A program made the translations under genes and the position numbers. 61,834 nt of DNA from the NCBI GenBank assembly GCA_030537315.1, contig JAUNNZ010000008.1, positions 1 through 61,834 on the forward strand. The letters run 5' to 3'. Below, piece after piece: positions 17,585 through 27,621 of this stretch (position 1 is the stretch's first letter; each line of letters opens with the position of its first letter). Source of the stretch: Bacteroidia bacterium (GTDB taxonomy: Bacteria; Bacteroidota; Bacteroidia; Bacteroidales; UBA932). The notes under the pieces were generated by a model. The model ran no database searches. It worked only from the letters and a program-made list of their open reading frames with translations, and was not told the origin of the DNA.

Positions 17585-18637
17585 CTATTTGCCCGCAGCG
17601 CGCTTTGCGCGGGCGCGGCGCGTCAGCTCGTTCTGGAAAGCCCTTGCGTTGGCGTTGTGCTGCGTGAGGGTTTTTGCAAAGATGTGCTTGCCGCTGAAGT
17701 CGGGGTTGGCGCAGAAGTAGAGGTTGCCGCCCGATCCGCGCACGCCGCCGAAATCGGGATGCAGCACTGCGTCGAGCGCTTCGCGCGTAGGGACGCAGAT
17801 CGGCCCCGGAGGCAGGCCGTTGTGCTTATAGGTGTTGTATGGGGAGTCGGCTTCCAGGTGCCTTTTGAGGATTCTTTCCGGTTTGTAGTCGAAGCAGAAT
17901 GCCACCGTAGGGTCGGCCTGAAGGGGCATTCCTATGGAGAGGCGGTTGAGGTAAACGCCCGCGATGAGGGGCAGCTCGGGTGCGTAGTTCGATTCACTCG
18001 CGACTATCGACGCGAGGGTGGAGGCCTGCTTGCGGGTGAGGCCTAGGGCCTCGGCGCGGGAGAGGTTTTCTTCTGTCCAGAAGGCGTCGGAGGCCTTTTT
18101 GTTTTTATCGAAGATGTCTTCTATGCCGGCGGTCCAATAGAGCTCGTAGGTGTCGGGCACGAGCATTGAAAAGACTGTCTGCGGGGTGTAGCCGTATTTT
18201 CTTAGAAGTTCGGTGTCGTTGAGGGCGTTGAGGACGGTGAGGGAGTCGATCAGCAACTGGCTTGCAATCTTCGCGGCTATGTTCGACTTGATGCGGAGGT
18301 TGCCCGACAGGGTCAGGCGCACAGGTGATTGCCAGCCGTTGTTGAGCATGCGGGCGGCGTAGACGCTGGAATTGCTCTTTCCGAGGCGGAAATATCCGGG
18401 CTTGAGATAGTCCTTGACCTGCTTCTCCTCAAATACTGCACGGAGACGGCTTTCGTTGATGATTGTCGTCTGCTCCTTGATCTGGCTGATGACATCTTCC
18501 ACGGTGTCGCCCGGACGAACGTATATGTCGGCGCTGCCCTTGAAGTTCGACATCCTGTTGTCCTGATACCATCCCCAACCGATGAAAGCCCCTGCAGCCA
18601 GCACTGCCAGAAACAATATTGCAATCACTTTTTTCAT
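17585..18637 (-). CDS. mltG: Endolytic transglycosylase MltG
   Basis: Inner-membrane lytic transglycosylase that cuts nascent glycan strands. The 350-residue protein has one N-terminal membrane anchor (about 5-23), a LysM-like segment, and a YceG catalytic domain with the key Glu in LASIVASESN and conserved LQADPTVAF and SPYNTYKHNGLPPGPI. Its stop codon directly abuts the stop codon of rel (TAG/CTA with no base between), so no terminator separates the convergent genes. Start ATG 18637 lies in a divergent promoter region. Confidence 0.93.
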   Translation of the reverse strand: MKKVIAILFLAVLAAGAFIGWGWYQDNRMSNFKGSADIYVRPGDTVEDVISQIKEQTTIINESRLRAVFEEKQVKDYLKPGYFRLGKSNSSVYAARMLNNGWQSPVRLTLSGNLRIKSNIAAKIASQLLIDSLTVLNALNDTELLRKYGYTPQTVFSMLVPDTYELYWTAGIEDIFDKNKKASDAFWTEENLSRAEALGLTRKQASTLASIVASESNYAPELPLIAGVYLNRLSIGMPLQADPTVAFCFDYKPERILKRHLEADSPYNTYKHNGLPPGPICVPTREALDAVLHPDFGGVRGSGGNLYFCANPDFSGKHIFAKTLTQHNANARAFQNELTRRARAKRAAGK

Positions 18638-18643
18638 AGGCCA

Positions 18644-18670
18644 TAAAGATAGGAATAATTATTATTTTTG
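18644..18670. promoter_or_regulatory. Divergent -7 boxes for mltG and the DUF418 gene
   Basis: TATCTTTA (minus strand, 18644-18651, one base off TAnnTTTG) faces mltG and ends 6 bp before its ATG. TATTTTTG (plus strand, 18663-18670) faces the DUF418 gene. No clear -33 boxes are seen. Confidence 0.4.
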
Positions 18671-18714
18671 TAAGATGATTACATTTGACGATTTCATCAA
18701 ATCACATTAGAATA

Positions 18715-19854
18715 ATGCTATTTCAAGCGTATAAATCAAAAGGTATCAAGAACAGCCGCATCGATGTCGCGGATGTTCTCAGGGCAATAGCGGTTATCGG
18801 CATTATCCTGTATCATTCGACGGAGCACTTCAATACTATCAACCAGGAGGTGTCCCACGGTTTCTCATTTGATCCGAAACTGTTCGAGATTGCCGGCATC
18901 GTGCTTTCCGGCAAGATGTACAGCATATTCGCGCTGCTTTTCGGCTTGAGCTTTTTTATACAGAGGGATAACCGGGAACAGAAAGGGAAGGACTTCTCGT
19001 TGAGGTTCCTGTGGAGGATGATACTGCTGATGGGATTCGGAATGATAAATATGGGGCTCTATGACGGCGACATCCTTACGGCTTATGCGATTTTCGGTCT
19101 CCTGCTGATCCCGGCGGGCTATCTCTCCACCCCTTTGCTGGCTGTGATTACGGCGATCCTTCTGATTCAGCCGATAGAGCTGTACCATCTTGTGACGGGG
19201 GCGCCCCGCGATTTTTCCGGCCTTTGGGCCGCTTTTGGGAAAATCGAGCTGGCGCACCAGCAAGGGTCTTTCTTCCAAAACTTCTGGACTGACCTCCGAT
19301 ATGGCCTGTATGCAAATCTGGGATATGACGTCTATGCCGGCCGCGCGACACAGATTCCGGGACTTTTCTTCCTCGGCCTCCTTATGGGCCGCGCCCGACT
19401 GTTCTATAACGAGGGCAGCAATCTGAAGATATGGCGCTGGATTCTCGGCATATCTGCCGCGGCTTCCATCGCGGGCCTCGCCATCCCTTTAGGAGAATTG
19501 GAATCCTGGCTCAAGCCGATTCACAATTTCACTATGTCCATGATGTACGTTTCCCTGTTCGTGCTTCTGTGGTACCGCTTCGAGGGCTTCGCGATGACTA
19601 TGGGCAGAATAGGCTTTTTCGGCAGGATGAGTATGACCAACTATTTTCTGCAGTCCCTTTTCGGCTCATTTATCTTCTACGGATTCGGCCTCGGCTTCTG
19701 GGCCGTCACCGGCACCCTCTACTCCCTGCTTTGCGGTGTGGTGATCATACTTGTCCAGTTTTTCCTGCTCAAGGCCTGGGCCAGGAACCATCAGCGCGGT
19801 CCGCTTGAAGGCCTGTGGCGCAAGCTGACATATCTCGGAACATCTGTCAATTGA
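18715..19854 (+). CDS. DUF418/YeiB-like multi-pass membrane protein
   Basis: Integral membrane protein of about 379 residues with around ten hydrophobic helices. Early RIDVADVLRAIAVIGIILYHS and late MGRIGFFGRMSMTNYFLQS match the DUF418/heparan-acetyltransferase-like superfamily, whose members are poorly characterised and sometimes acyl- or metabolite-transferring. The ATG at 18715 is preferred over a TTG ten codons upstream because the conserved part starts right after it. Function unknown. Confidence 0.75.
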   Translation: MLFQAYKSKGIKNSRIDVADVLRAIAVIGIILYHSTEHFNTINQEVSHGFSFDPKLFEIAGIVLSGKMYSIFALLFGLSFFIQRDNREQKGKDFSLRFLWRMILLMGFGMINMGLYDGDILTAYAIFGLLLIPAGYLSTPLLAVITAILLIQPIELYHLVTGAPRDFSGLWAAFGKIELAHQQGSFFQNFWTDLRYGLYANLGYDVYAGRATQIPGLFFLGLLMGRARLFYNEGSNLKIWRWILGISAAASIAGLAIPLGELESWLKPIHNFTMSMMYVSLFVLLWYRFEGFAMTMGRIGFFGRMSMTNYFLQSLFGSFIFYGFGLGFWAVTGTLYSLLCGVVIILVQFFLLKAWARNHQRGPLEGLWRKLTYLGTSVN

Positions 19855-19867
19855 TATGTTTTTTGCC

Positions 19868-19875
19868 TAATTTTG
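19868..19875 (+). promoter_or_regulatory. Promoter -7 box for uvrB
   Basis: TAATTTTG matches the consensus and ends 7 bp before the uvrB ATG, again implying a very short or absent leader. No strong -33 box. Confidence 0.45.
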
Positions 19876-19882
19876 CACGCTT

Positions 19883-22081
19883 ATGAAATTTCACCTTGAG
19901 TCGGAATATAAGCCGTCCGGGGACCAACCGGAGGCCATAGAACAGCTTTGTGCGGCGCTTGAGGCGGGGATCAATGACGTCACCCTGCTGGGCGTGACCG
20001 GCTCCGGCAAGACTTTCACGATGGCCAACGTGATTGAGCGGCTTCAGCGGCCGGCACTGATTCTGAGCCACAACAAGACTTTGGCGGCGCAGCTCTATGG
20101 TGAATTCAAGTCATTCTTTCCGAACAATGCGGTGGAGTATTTCGTCTCCTACTACGACTATTATCAGCCGGAGGCATATCTTCCGACTACGGATACCTAC
20201 ATCGAGAAGGACCTCAGCATCAATGATCAGATTGAAAAGCTGCGTCTGAGCGCCGCGAGCGCGCTTATGAGCGGGCGGCGCGACGTCATCGTCATTTCGT
20301 CGGTAAGCTGCCTATACGGCATAGGCAATCCGGAGGACTTCCACGAGCAGACCATAGTGGTGCGGCGCGGCGAGAGTCATAGCCTCACAGGGCTGCTGTA
20401 CAAGCTCGTGGATGCCTTGTACAGCCGCACCGAGATTGATTTCAAGCGCGGCACTTTCCGCGTGCGCGGGGAGATAGTCGATGTCTATCTGGGCGGTGCA
20501 GACGAGGCGGTGCGCATCGAGTTCTTCGGCAACGAGATTGACTCGCTGAGCCTGATAGACCCGCTGACCGGCGCGCATCTCGAGGATCTCGATGAGGTGA
20601 GTATCTATCCTGCGAACAACTTCGTGACCACGAAGGAGCGCAGCATCAAGGCGGTCAGCCACATCCAGGATGACCTGGTGAAGCAGATCAACTATTTCGA
20701 GGAAATAGGGAAGGGTCTTGAGGCAAAACGCCTCAAGCAGAGGGTGGAGTATGACCTTGAGATGATAAAGGAGATGGGTTATTGCTCGGGCATCGAGAAC
20801 TACAGCCGCTATTTCGACGGACGCAAGGAAGGGCAGCGCCCGTTCTGCCTGATAGATTATTTCCCCGACGATTTCATCACTTTCGTGGATGAAAGCCACG
20901 TCACGCTGCCGCAGGTGCGTGCAATGTATGGCGGCGACCACTCGCGGAAATCCGTGCTCATCGAGTACGGCTTCCGCCTTCCGGCCGCCGCCGACAACCG
21001 TCCTCTCAAGTTCGAGGAATTCGAGTCGCTGACGCGCCAGACGGTGTACGTCAGCGCTACTCCGGCGGACTACGAGCTCGAGAAGTCCGAAGGACTCGTG
21101 GTCGAGCAGGTCGTCCGCCCGACAGGCCTCCTGGATCCGCCAATCGAGGTGCGCCCGACAAAGAACCAGGTCGATGACCTGGTGGAGGAGATCAGGGTGC
21201 GCACCGAGCGTGAGGAGCGTGTTCTGGTGACCACGCTCACCAAAAGGATGGCGGAAGAGCTCGATGATTACCTTCGCCGTATCGGCGTCCGCGTGCGGTA
21301 TATACACTCTGACGTAGATACCTCCGAGCGTGTGGAGATCATCGAGGATTTCAAGAACGGGCTCTTCGACGTTCTGGTTGGTGTCAACCTTCTCCGAGAG
21401 GGTCTGGACATTCCGGCGGTGTCGCTTGTGGCCATTCTGGACGCGGACAAGGAAGGCCTGCTGCGCAGCACGCGCGCGCTCACGCAGACCGCAGGTCGCG
21501 CCGCGCGAAATGTCAACGGCCTCGTGATAATGTACGCCGACTCCGTCACCCGCTCTATGGACGAAACCATCCGCGAGACCAACCGCAGGCGCACCAAGCA
21601 GATGGAGTACAACAAGCTCAACCACATAACCCCTACCCAGATCGAGACGAAGAGCAACGTGCTCGCCGCAGAGCTGACCGGAGGTGGAAATACAACCGGA
21701 CGCGGTGGCAAGCCTGTCAATCCGCGTCTCGCAAACGGCACCACGGGCCGTGTCAGTGCTGCCAATTCGTACGACGACCCTGTCTATATCCCGAATCCGT
21801 CAGACCTCGGTCGCGGCACGATTTCAGTCGGCTTCGGCCACGACTCCAGGCGTACCGAAGGCGCGGCCTACGTCGACGGCTATGTCACGGCCGACCTTGC
21901 AGCAGTCCTTCAGGACCCTGTAATCCGCTCGATGTCCCGCTCCCAGATCGAGAAAATGGTTGAGGATGACCGCAAGCGGATGAAGAAATCCGCCGCCGAC
22001 CTGGACTTCACCCAGGCCGCCCACTACCGCGACGAGATGTGGGCCCTCCAGGAATACCTTAAAATCTGGAAGGAGAAATAG
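19883..22081 (+). CDS. uvrB: UvrABC excinuclease subunit B
   Basis: Damage-verification helicase of nucleotide excision repair. Walker A GVTGSGKT (about 37-44), beta-hairpin [14 protein letters not shown]-like VDESHVT, helicase motif VI (QTAGRAARN) and a C-terminal UVR motif ([14 protein letters not shown]) that contacts UvrC. At 732 residues it is some 50-70 longer than usual; the extra is a Gly/Asn/Thr-rich segment (about 595-650) between the helicase core and the UVR motif. Convergent with the MFS gene, with one base between stop codons. Confidence 0.96.
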   Translation: MKFHLESEYKPSGDQPEAIEQLCAALEAGINDVTLLGVTGSGKTFTMANVIERLQRPALILSHNKTLAAQLYGEFKSFFPNNAVEYFVSYYDYYQPEAYLPTTDTYIEKDLSINDQIEKLRLSAASALMSGRRDVIVISSVSCLYGIGNPEDFHEQTIVVRRGESHSLTGLLYKLVDALYSRTEIDFKRGTFRVRGEIVDVYLGGADEAVRIEFFGNEIDSLSLIDPLTGAHLEDLDEVSIYPANNFVTTKERSIKAVSHIQDDLVKQINYFEEIGKGLEAKRLKQRVEYDLEMIKEMGYCSGIENYSRYFDGRKEGQRPFCLIDYFPDDFITFVDESHVTLPQVRAMYGGDHSRKSVLIEYGFRLPAAADNRPLKFEEFESLTRQTVYVSATPADYELEKSEGLVVEQVVRPTGLLDPPIEVRPTKNQVDDLVEEIRVRTEREERVLVTTLTKRMAEELDDYLRRIGVRVRYIHSDVDTSERVEIIEDFKNGLFDVLVGVNLLREGLDIPAVSLVAILDADKEGLLRSTRALTQTAGRAARNVNGLVIMYADSVTRSMDETIRETNRRRTKQMEYNKLNHITPTQIETKSNVLAAELTGGGNTTGRGGKPVNPRLANGTTGRVSAANSYDDPVYIPNPSDLGRGTISVGFGHDSRRTEGAAYVDGYVTADLAAVLQDPVIRSMSRSQIEKMVEDDRKRMKKSAADLDFTQAAHYRDEMWALQEYLKIWKEK

Positions 22082-22082
22082 G

Positions 22083-23273
22083 TTATGGGGTGTAACGCCG
22101 GACAGCCTTCTTGATCGTGGCGGCGTAGGCGCTGTTGCAGAGGCCGAGGACGGCGGAGAGGATGAAGAGAGTCTCGATGCCGAGGGCTTTCCATATCCAG
22201 CCGCCCAGGAGGGCGATGAAGATGGTGATGGCGTGGTTGACCGAGATTCCTGTCGAAATGGTGGCGCGCATCTCCTCCTTGCTGTCGGAGATGTCCTGGA
22301 CGTACACGTTGGAAGCCATCGATGCCAGGGAAATCACCGAATCAAGCACATAGTTCACGCAGCATACGATGAAAGCCGTGTGCATATCGAAGATGTGATG
22401 CGCGAAGCCGTAGAAGAAGCACACTATCACCAGGATAAGGGTGTCGCCGATCATCACAGGCTTGTAGCCGATGCGGTCGATCAGCTTCCCGACCAGCGGA
22501 GCGAGGAAGAAGCAGGAGACCGCAGAGATTGCGAACAGAAGGCTGATGACGCCTGCATCGGCCCCGTAGAACAGGATGAGGACATAAGGGCCGAAAGTGA
22601 AGAACACCTGCTTGCGAGCTCCATAGAACACCTCAAGCATATAGTATTTCCTGAATTTCTTCTTGAAATAGAACCTGCTCTTGGATTTGTCGGTCTCGCT
22701 CTGCCCGGTCAGCCTGAAGGCTGCAAGCATTGCGAGCACCATAAAGACGGTTGCCGCCACGAATACCGGCTTGAACAGCGTGGAATTCGACACGACGGCG
22801 AAGGCCCCGATGACGGCGACATAGCCTACAAGGTTGCCTATCTGATAGATTGAGTTCTGGAAGCCCAGCGCCTGCCCGCCGTAGCCGTTCTTGGAATACT
22901 CCAGTGACAGGGTGTTCTTCATCCCCAGCTGTATGTGCTCGCCGGTGGAATAGAGGAAAATCGCGAGGATCACGAGCAGTTTGACAGGGGAGACGAACGC
23001 CTGCAGGGCCATCCCCGCGACCATAATGATCAGTCCCATCTTGTACATCTTCTCGGCTGAGAACCTGTAGAAGACTGCCAGGATGAGAACCAGCAGCAGG
23101 CCGGGGAGCTCCCTGAAGAATTCGGTCACGCCCCTGTCCATCTCATTGATCCTTACAACTTCCGCCATATAGTTGTCGATGACTCCCTTGTAGAGTCCGA
23201 AACCTATGGCGGAGAGAAGGAGTGAGAGGAACAGCGCCTTGTACCTTGTGTTTTCCTTGAAAATATTCGTCAT
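22083..23273 (-). CDS. Major facilitator superfamily transporter
   Basis: About 396 residues with 12 predicted transmembrane helices and an MFS fold; the loop after helix 2 ([12 protein letters not shown]) and a basic central loop (about 200-215) fit. The ATG at 23273 overlaps the folD stop as ATGA, so it is translationally coupled at the end of the purine operon. This position hints at transport of a nucleobase, nucleoside or drug-like compound, but no substrate signature is visible. Confidence 0.8.
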   Translation of the reverse strand: MTNIFKENTRYKALFLSLLLSAIGFGLYKGVIDNYMAEVVRINEMDRGVTEFFRELPGLLLVLILAVFYRFSAEKMYKMGLIIMVAGMALQAFVSPVKLLVILAIFLYSTGEHIQLGMKNTLSLEYSKNGYGGQALGFQNSIYQIGNLVGYVAVIGAFAVVSNSTLFKPVFVAATVFMVLAMLAAFRLTGQSETDKSKSRFYFKKKFRKYYMLEVFYGARKQVFFTFGPYVLILFYGADAGVISLLFAISAVSCFFLAPLVGKLIDRIGYKPVMIGDTLILVIVCFFYGFAHHIFDMHTAFIVCCVNYVLDSVISLASMASNVYVQDISDSKEEMRATISTGISVNHAITIFIALLGGWIWKALGIETLFILSAVLGLCNSAYAATIKKAVRRYTP

Positions 23274-24115
23274 CGGAGAAGGAAACACTCGACGGTGTTC
23301 TTCATAAGCATCGCGATGGTCATAGGACCTACGCCGCCCGGAACCGGAGTAATCCAGCCGGCGACTTCAGAGACGCCGGCGTAGTCGACGTCGCCGCAGA
23401 GCTTGCCTTCTGCATTGCGGTTCATACCGACGTCGATGACCACGGCGCCCGGCTTGACCATATCGGCCGTGACCACATTCTCCTTGCCTACGGCGACGAC
23501 GAGAATGTCGGCCTGCAGGGTGAGTGCCTTCAGGTCAGCCGTGCGGGAATGGGCGATGACAACAGTGGCATTCTCGTCGAGGAGAAGCTTGGCCACCGGC
23601 TTGCCCACGATGTTGCTGCGGCCTACTACGACGGCGAGCTTTCCCTTGATGTCGATGCCGGTGCTCTTGATGAGGTGGATACAGCCCTTCGGGGTGCAAG
23701 GGACGATGCACTTGTCTCCGATCCACAGAGAGCCTACGTTAAGTACGTGGAAACCGTCGACGTCCTTTTCCTTGGCGATGGCGTCGATCACCTTGTCTTC
23801 AGAGATGTGCTTCGGAAGAGGAAGCTGGACGAGGATGCCGTCCACCTCGTCGTCGGCATTCAGCCTGGCGATGGTTGCGAGAAGTTCCGCTTCCGGAGTC
23901 TCTTCAGGGAGACGCAGGAGCATAGACTTCATACCTACATATTCCGCAGCCTTCACCTTGTTGCGCACATATACCTGGCTGGCCGGATTCTCGCCGACTA
24001 TGATGACGCACAGGCAGGGCTTGCGTCCGTATTTTGCTTCAAGCTCAGGGATCTGAGCCTTTACTTCGTCCTTAATCGCAAGGCTGATGGCCTTGCCGTC
24101 AATGATGTTTGCCAT
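23270..24115 (-). CDS. folD: Methylenetetrahydrofolate dehydrogenase/cyclohydrolase
   Basis: Bifunctional enzyme that oxidises 5,10-methylene-THF and hydrolyses it to 10-formyl-THF, the one-carbon donor used by PurN and PurH upstream in the same operon. 281 residues, usual length; motifs include the catalytic Lys segment ([13 protein letters not shown]), [11 protein letters not shown], the Rossmann [13 protein letters not shown] and the C-terminal [11 protein letters not shown]. It starts 3 bp after purD. Confidence 0.96.
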   Translation of the reverse strand: MANIIDGKAISLAIKDEVKAQIPELEAKYGRKPCLCVIIVGENPASQVYVRNKVKAAEYVGMKSMLLRLPEETPEAELLATIARLNADDEVDGILVQLPLPKHISEDKVIDAIAKEKDVDGFHVLNVGSLWIGDKCIVPCTPKGCIHLIKSTGIDIKGKLAVVVGRSNIVGKPVAKLLLDENATVVIAHSRTADLKALTLQADILVVAVGKENVVTADMVKPGAVVIDVGMNRNAEGKLCGDVDYAGVSEVAGWITPVPGGVGPMTIAMLMKNTVECFLLR

Positions 24116-24118
24116 AAT

Positions 24119-25372
24119 CTATTTGTCCAATGCGCAGTGCGCGATGTCGTGGCGATAGAAGAGGTTATCGCACTTAACCTTCGCTACCTCCCGGTAGACT
24201 TTTTCACGGGCATCCCTTACGTCGGTGCCGCCGCAGACGACCATCATCACACGGCCGCCGGCGGTAACTGTAGAGCCGTCCTTGATGGCTGTGCCCATAT
24301 GGAATATCCTGCCCTCGACGTTTTCGAGGCCTTCGATGACGCAGCCCTTGTCATATTTGCCCGGATAGCCCTTTGATGCCAGCACTACACCCAGGGTGAC
24401 GTCGTCGTTCCAGACAGGTTCGGCGACAGCTTCGCCGGAGGCTACACCCTCGAAGATGTCGAAGATGTCGCTCTCGAGTGACGGCAGCACGACTTCGGTC
24501 TCAGGGTCGCCGAAGCGGGCGTTGAACTCGATGACCTTGATGCCCTGAGGGGTCTTCATAAGGCCGCCGTAGAGCACGCCTGACAGAGGACAGCCTTCTG
24601 CGACCATCGCCTCTGCGGTCTTGCAGAGGATGTTCTTGAAGGCGTATTCCTTGTCTTCCGCGCTGATGAAAGGAAGATTGGTATAAGCGCCCATACCGCC
24701 TGTGTTCGGGCCTTCGTCGCCGTCGAATGCGCGCTTATGATCCTGTGCGAGAGGCATAGGATAGACGCGGCTGCCATCGACGAAGCACATAAAGGAGAAC
24801 TCCGGTCCCGTGAGGAAATCCTCGACGACCACCTTGCCCTGTCCGAAGCTGCAGTCCAGCAGCATATCCTTCAGGGCGGCGTCTGCCTCCTCGAGAGTAG
24901 CAGCAATCACGACGCCCTTGCCTGCTGCAAGTCCGTCGTATTTGAGCACTGCAGGGAAAGTTCCTGCCTTGACGTACTCGAGCGCTTCCGCGTAGTCGGT
25001 GAAGCTGCGGTAGCCGGATGTCGGGATGTCGTATTTGAACATCAGCTCCTTTGCGAACTCCTTGCTGCTCTCGATGCGGGTCGCCGCCTTGGTGTGGCCG
25101 AAAATCTTCAGCCCCGCACCGCGGAAGGCATCGACGATGCCTACTGCGAGCGCGGCCTCCGGACCGACCACCGTCAGGTCGATGGCATTGCTTTGCGCAA
25201 ATGTCAGGAGACCTTCGACGTCCGTGTCCTTGATCGCCACGTTCTCGGCCTGCAGGCCTATGCCGGCATTTCCCGGGGCGCAGTAAATCTTCGTAACCTT
25301 GGAACTCCTGCTCAGAGCATCCACAATCGCGTGTTCGCGGCCTCCGCCGCCTACTACCAATACTTTTGCCAT
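24119..25372 (-). CDS. purD: Phosphoribosylamine-glycine ligase
   Basis: Second step of purine synthesis: ATP-dependent joining of glycine to phosphoribosylamine. About 417 residues with the ATP-grasp fold: N-terminal KVLVVGGGGREHAI, LKYDGLAAGKGV, GPEFSFMCFVDG, and FNARFGDPETEVVLP. The ATG at 25372 is chosen because MAKVLVVGGGGREHA is the standard start; an upstream in-frame ATG at 25390 lies inside the arm of the fold-back element. The element fills the gap to purH, the only gap over 50 bp in this operon. Confidence 0.95.
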   Translation of the reverse strand: MAKVLVVGGGGREHAIVDALSRSSKVTKIYCAPGNAGIGLQAENVAIKDTDVEGLLTFAQSNAIDLTVVGPEAALAVGIVDAFRGAGLKIFGHTKAATRIESSKEFAKELMFKYDIPTSGYRSFTDYAEALEYVKAGTFPAVLKYDGLAAGKGVVIAATLEEADAALKDMLLDCSFGQGKVVVEDFLTGPEFSFMCFVDGSRVYPMPLAQDHKRAFDGDEGPNTGGMGAYTNLPFISAEDKEYAFKNILCKTAEAMVAEGCPLSGVLYGGLMKTPQGIKVIEFNARFGDPETEVVLPSLESDIFDIFEGVASGEAVAEPVWNDDVTLGVVLASKGYPGKYDKGCVIEGLENVEGRIFHMGTAIKDGSTVTAGGRVMMVVCGGTDVRDAREKVYREVAKVKCDNLFYRHDIAHCALDK

Positions 25373-25383
25373 AAACTGTTCTT

Positions 25384-25533
25384 TTTCCAAGTTGCCAGAT
25401 GTAAGGATAACATCCGAATAACCTTCGCTTCGCTCATCCCTCCCAACCTGACGGTCGGGCCCCTCCCGTTCACGAGGCCACGGGCGGCCACGGGTTTTCG
25501 GACGTCATCCTTCCATCAAAGGCAACTTGGAAA
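25384..25533 (-). repeat. Fold-back element, copy A (purH-purD junction)
   Basis: A 150-bp imperfect inverted structure. Outer stem: 25384-25396 pairs perfectly with 25521-25533 (13 bp). A 1x3 internal loop follows, then a further stem (25398-25423 with 25493-25517) with one mismatch, two pairs that are G-U only in minus-strand RNA, and a single bulged T. The core (25427-25492) has GCTTCGC, ATCCCTCCCA, a small hairpin ACC-TGAC-GGT, and a 37-nt block (25456-25492) identical to 53462-53498 in copy B. The arms are unrelated in sequence to those of copy B. Orientation by pairing is the minus strand, the same as purD, whose ATG is 11 bp beyond. Confidence 0.8.
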
Positions 25534-25537
25534 TATA

Positions 25538-27067
25538 TTAATGTTTAAAATGTCTTACACCTGTGAAGAGCATAGTGATTCCGAGCTCGTCGGCCTTGGC
25601 GATTGACTCTTCGTCACGGATAGAGCCACCCGGCTGGACGATGGCGGTGACGCCGTACTGTGCGGCGAGGGCCACTGTGTCACCGAACGGGAGGAAACCG
25701 TCGGAAGCGAGGATGAGACCTTCGGTGAAGCCTGCGGCCTGAGCCTCCTTGAGGGCGATTTCGGCAGAACCGACGCGGTTGGTCTGTCCGGCACCCACGC
25801 CGATGGTGTGGTTGTCACGGACAACCGCGATGGCGTTGGACTTGATATGCTTGACAATCTTCCAGCCGAAGTCCATATCAGCAAGCTGTGCAGCGGTAGG
25901 CTTGGCCTTGGTGACGCACATTTCAGCTGTGCACTTCTCGATCTGGGTGTCGAGCTGCTGGGCGAGCATTCCGCCGTTGACGCTGATGAACTGAGGGACA
26001 GGAGCGGCGCTCTTGGTCATATCGACCTGGAGGACACGGAGATTCTTCTTCGCAGAAAGGATCTCGAGGGCCTCGGGAGTGAATGAAGGGGCGATGACGA
26101 TCTCGAGGAAGATAGGCTTCATTCCGAGGGCGACCTCGGCGGTGAGTTCGCGGTTTACCGCGACGATGCCGCCATAGATGCTGACCTTGTCGGCCTCGTA
26201 TGCTTCCTGCCAAGCCTTCTCGATGGTGTCGGCGACGGCGGCTCCGCAAGGGTTCATATGCTTGAGCGCCACGCAGAACGGCTCATCGAAGTCGCGGACC
26301 ACGTTGAGGGCCGCGTTGGCGTCCTGGATGTTGTTGTATGAGAGTTCCTTGCCCTGGATCTGCTTTGCGAAAGCGAGGGAGAAGGAAGCAGGCTCGAGTG
26401 AAGAATAGAAATTGGCAGTCTGGTGAGGGTTCTCGCCGTAGCGCAGAGGCTGCTTGAGGTCATACTCGAGGAAGAGCTTCTCGTTGAGGCCCGCCTGCTT
26501 GCGCATATAGGTTGCGATCATCATATCATACTCGGCGGTATGGGTGTAGGCCTTGGCGGAGAGTTTGAGACGAGTGTCGTCGCAGGTGAATCCGTTCTCG
26601 CGTATCTCGCCGAGAACCTTGTCATAGTCGTTCGGGTCGCAGACGATGGTCACGTCCTTCCAGTTCTTGGCAGCACTGCGTACCATTGACGGGCCGCCGA
26701 TGTCGATGTTCTCGATGGCATCCTCCATCGTGACGCCTTCCTTGGCGATGGTCTGGCGGAAAGGATAGAGGTTGACGCATACCAGCTCTATGGTGGTGAT
26801 GCCGTTCTCCTTGAGGGTGGCCATATGCTCAGGGATATCCCTGCGGCCGAGTATGCCTCCGTGAACCTTCGGATGAAGGGTCTTGACGCGGCCGTCGCAG
26901 ATCTCCGGGAATCCGGTGACCTCGCTGATGCCGATGGTCTTCACGCCGCTCTCGTCGAGCAGCTTCTTTGTGCCGCCTGTGGCGACGATTTCCCAACCGA
27001 GAGCCTCGAGACCCTTGACGAAAGGTACGAGGCCGGTCTTGTCACTAACACTAACTAACGCGCGCAT
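25538..27067 (-). CDS. purH: Bifunctional AICAR formyltransferase/IMP cyclohydrolase
   Basis: Last two steps to IMP. 509 residues: N-terminal MGS-like cyclohydrolase (SVSDKTG, ATGGT, GRVKTLHPKVHGGIL) and C-terminal transformylase (LRYGENPHQ, KHMNPCG, and NAIAVVRDNHTIGVGAGQTNR). The start overlaps the purN 3' end by 13 nt. The 3' end is followed by the fold-back element rather than directly by purD. Confidence 0.96.
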   Translation of the reverse strand: MRALVSVSDKTGLVPFVKGLEALGWEIVATGGTKKLLDESGVKTIGISEVTGFPEICDGRVKTLHPKVHGGILGRRDIPEHMATLKENGITTIELVCVNLYPFRQTIAKEGVTMEDAIENIDIGGPSMVRSAAKNWKDVTIVCDPNDYDKVLGEIRENGFTCDDTRLKLSAKAYTHTAEYDMMIATYMRKQAGLNEKLFLEYDLKQPLRYGENPHQTANFYSSLEPASFSLAFAKQIQGKELSYNNIQDANAALNVVRDFDEPFCVALKHMNPCGAAVADTIEKAWQEAYEADKVSIYGGIVAVNRELTAEVALGMKPIFLEIVIAPSFTPEALEILSAKKNLRVLQVDMTKSAAPVPQFISVNGGMLAQQLDTQIEKCTAEMCVTKAKPTAAQLADMDFGWKIVKHIKSNAIAVVRDNHTIGVGAGQTNRVGSAEIALKEAQAAGFTEGLILASDGFLPFGDTVALAAQYGVTAIVQPGGSIRDEESIAKADELGITMLFTGVRHFKH

Positions 27068-27621
27068 AATAACTGATTTATTGTCTTGATATATAATTCG
27101 TGTTCGATTTTCTGACCTATGCGGTGAACCTCTTCTGCATCGCTGCCATCGTATTCGAAGGCCTTCTGTGCGATGATGCGTCCGCCGTCAAGGTCGGAGT
27201 TTACGTAGTGTATGGTGATGCCATACACCTTGACGCCATATTCCACTGCCTGCTCCACGGCGTGAGCTCCCTTGAAAGCCGGCAGAAGCGACGGGTGGAT
27301 GTTGATGATCTTTCCTTCGTACGCCTTGAGGAGAGTCTCGCCGACTATCCTCATATACCCGGCCAGACAGACGAGGTCGATGCCGAGGGCGTCCATCTTC
27401 GCGATGATTTCCTTCTCGTAGTCGGCCTTGCAGGAATACTGCTTGGGCGAGAATACGAACTTGCGGATGCCGAAACGCTCGGCGCGGGCAATTACCGCCG
27501 CGCTCGGAACGTCGCAGACCATCAGCGCCACCTCGGCGTCGATGACTCCGTCGGCGCAGGCCTGTGCGATTGCTTCGAAGTTGGTGCCGCTGCCGCTGGC
27601 AAATACAGCTAACTTTTTCAT
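27055..27621 (-). CDS. purN: Phosphoribosylglycinamide formyltransferase
   Basis: Transfers formyl from 10-formyl-THF to GAR. 188 residues; [12 protein letters not shown] phosphate loop, catalytic [12 protein letters not shown] and the later [10 protein letters not shown]. The start overlaps the purM stop by 4 nt (ATGA-type coupling). Confidence 0.95.
   Translation of the reverse strand: MKKLAVFASGSGTNFEAIAQACADGVIDAEVALMVCDVPSAAVIARAERFGIRKFVFSPKQYSCKADYEKEIIAKMDALGIDLVCLAGYMRIVGETLLKAYEGKIINIHPSLLPAFKGAHAVEQAVEYGVKVYGITIHYVNSDLDGGRIIAQKAFEYDGSDAEEVHRIGQKIEHELYIKTINQLLCAR

Noticed and set aside
25384-25533. Fold-back copy A as an ordinary intrinsic terminator of purH
   Set aside because: No T-run follows the outer stem on either strand, the structure is far longer than a terminator, and purD-folD continue in the same direction.
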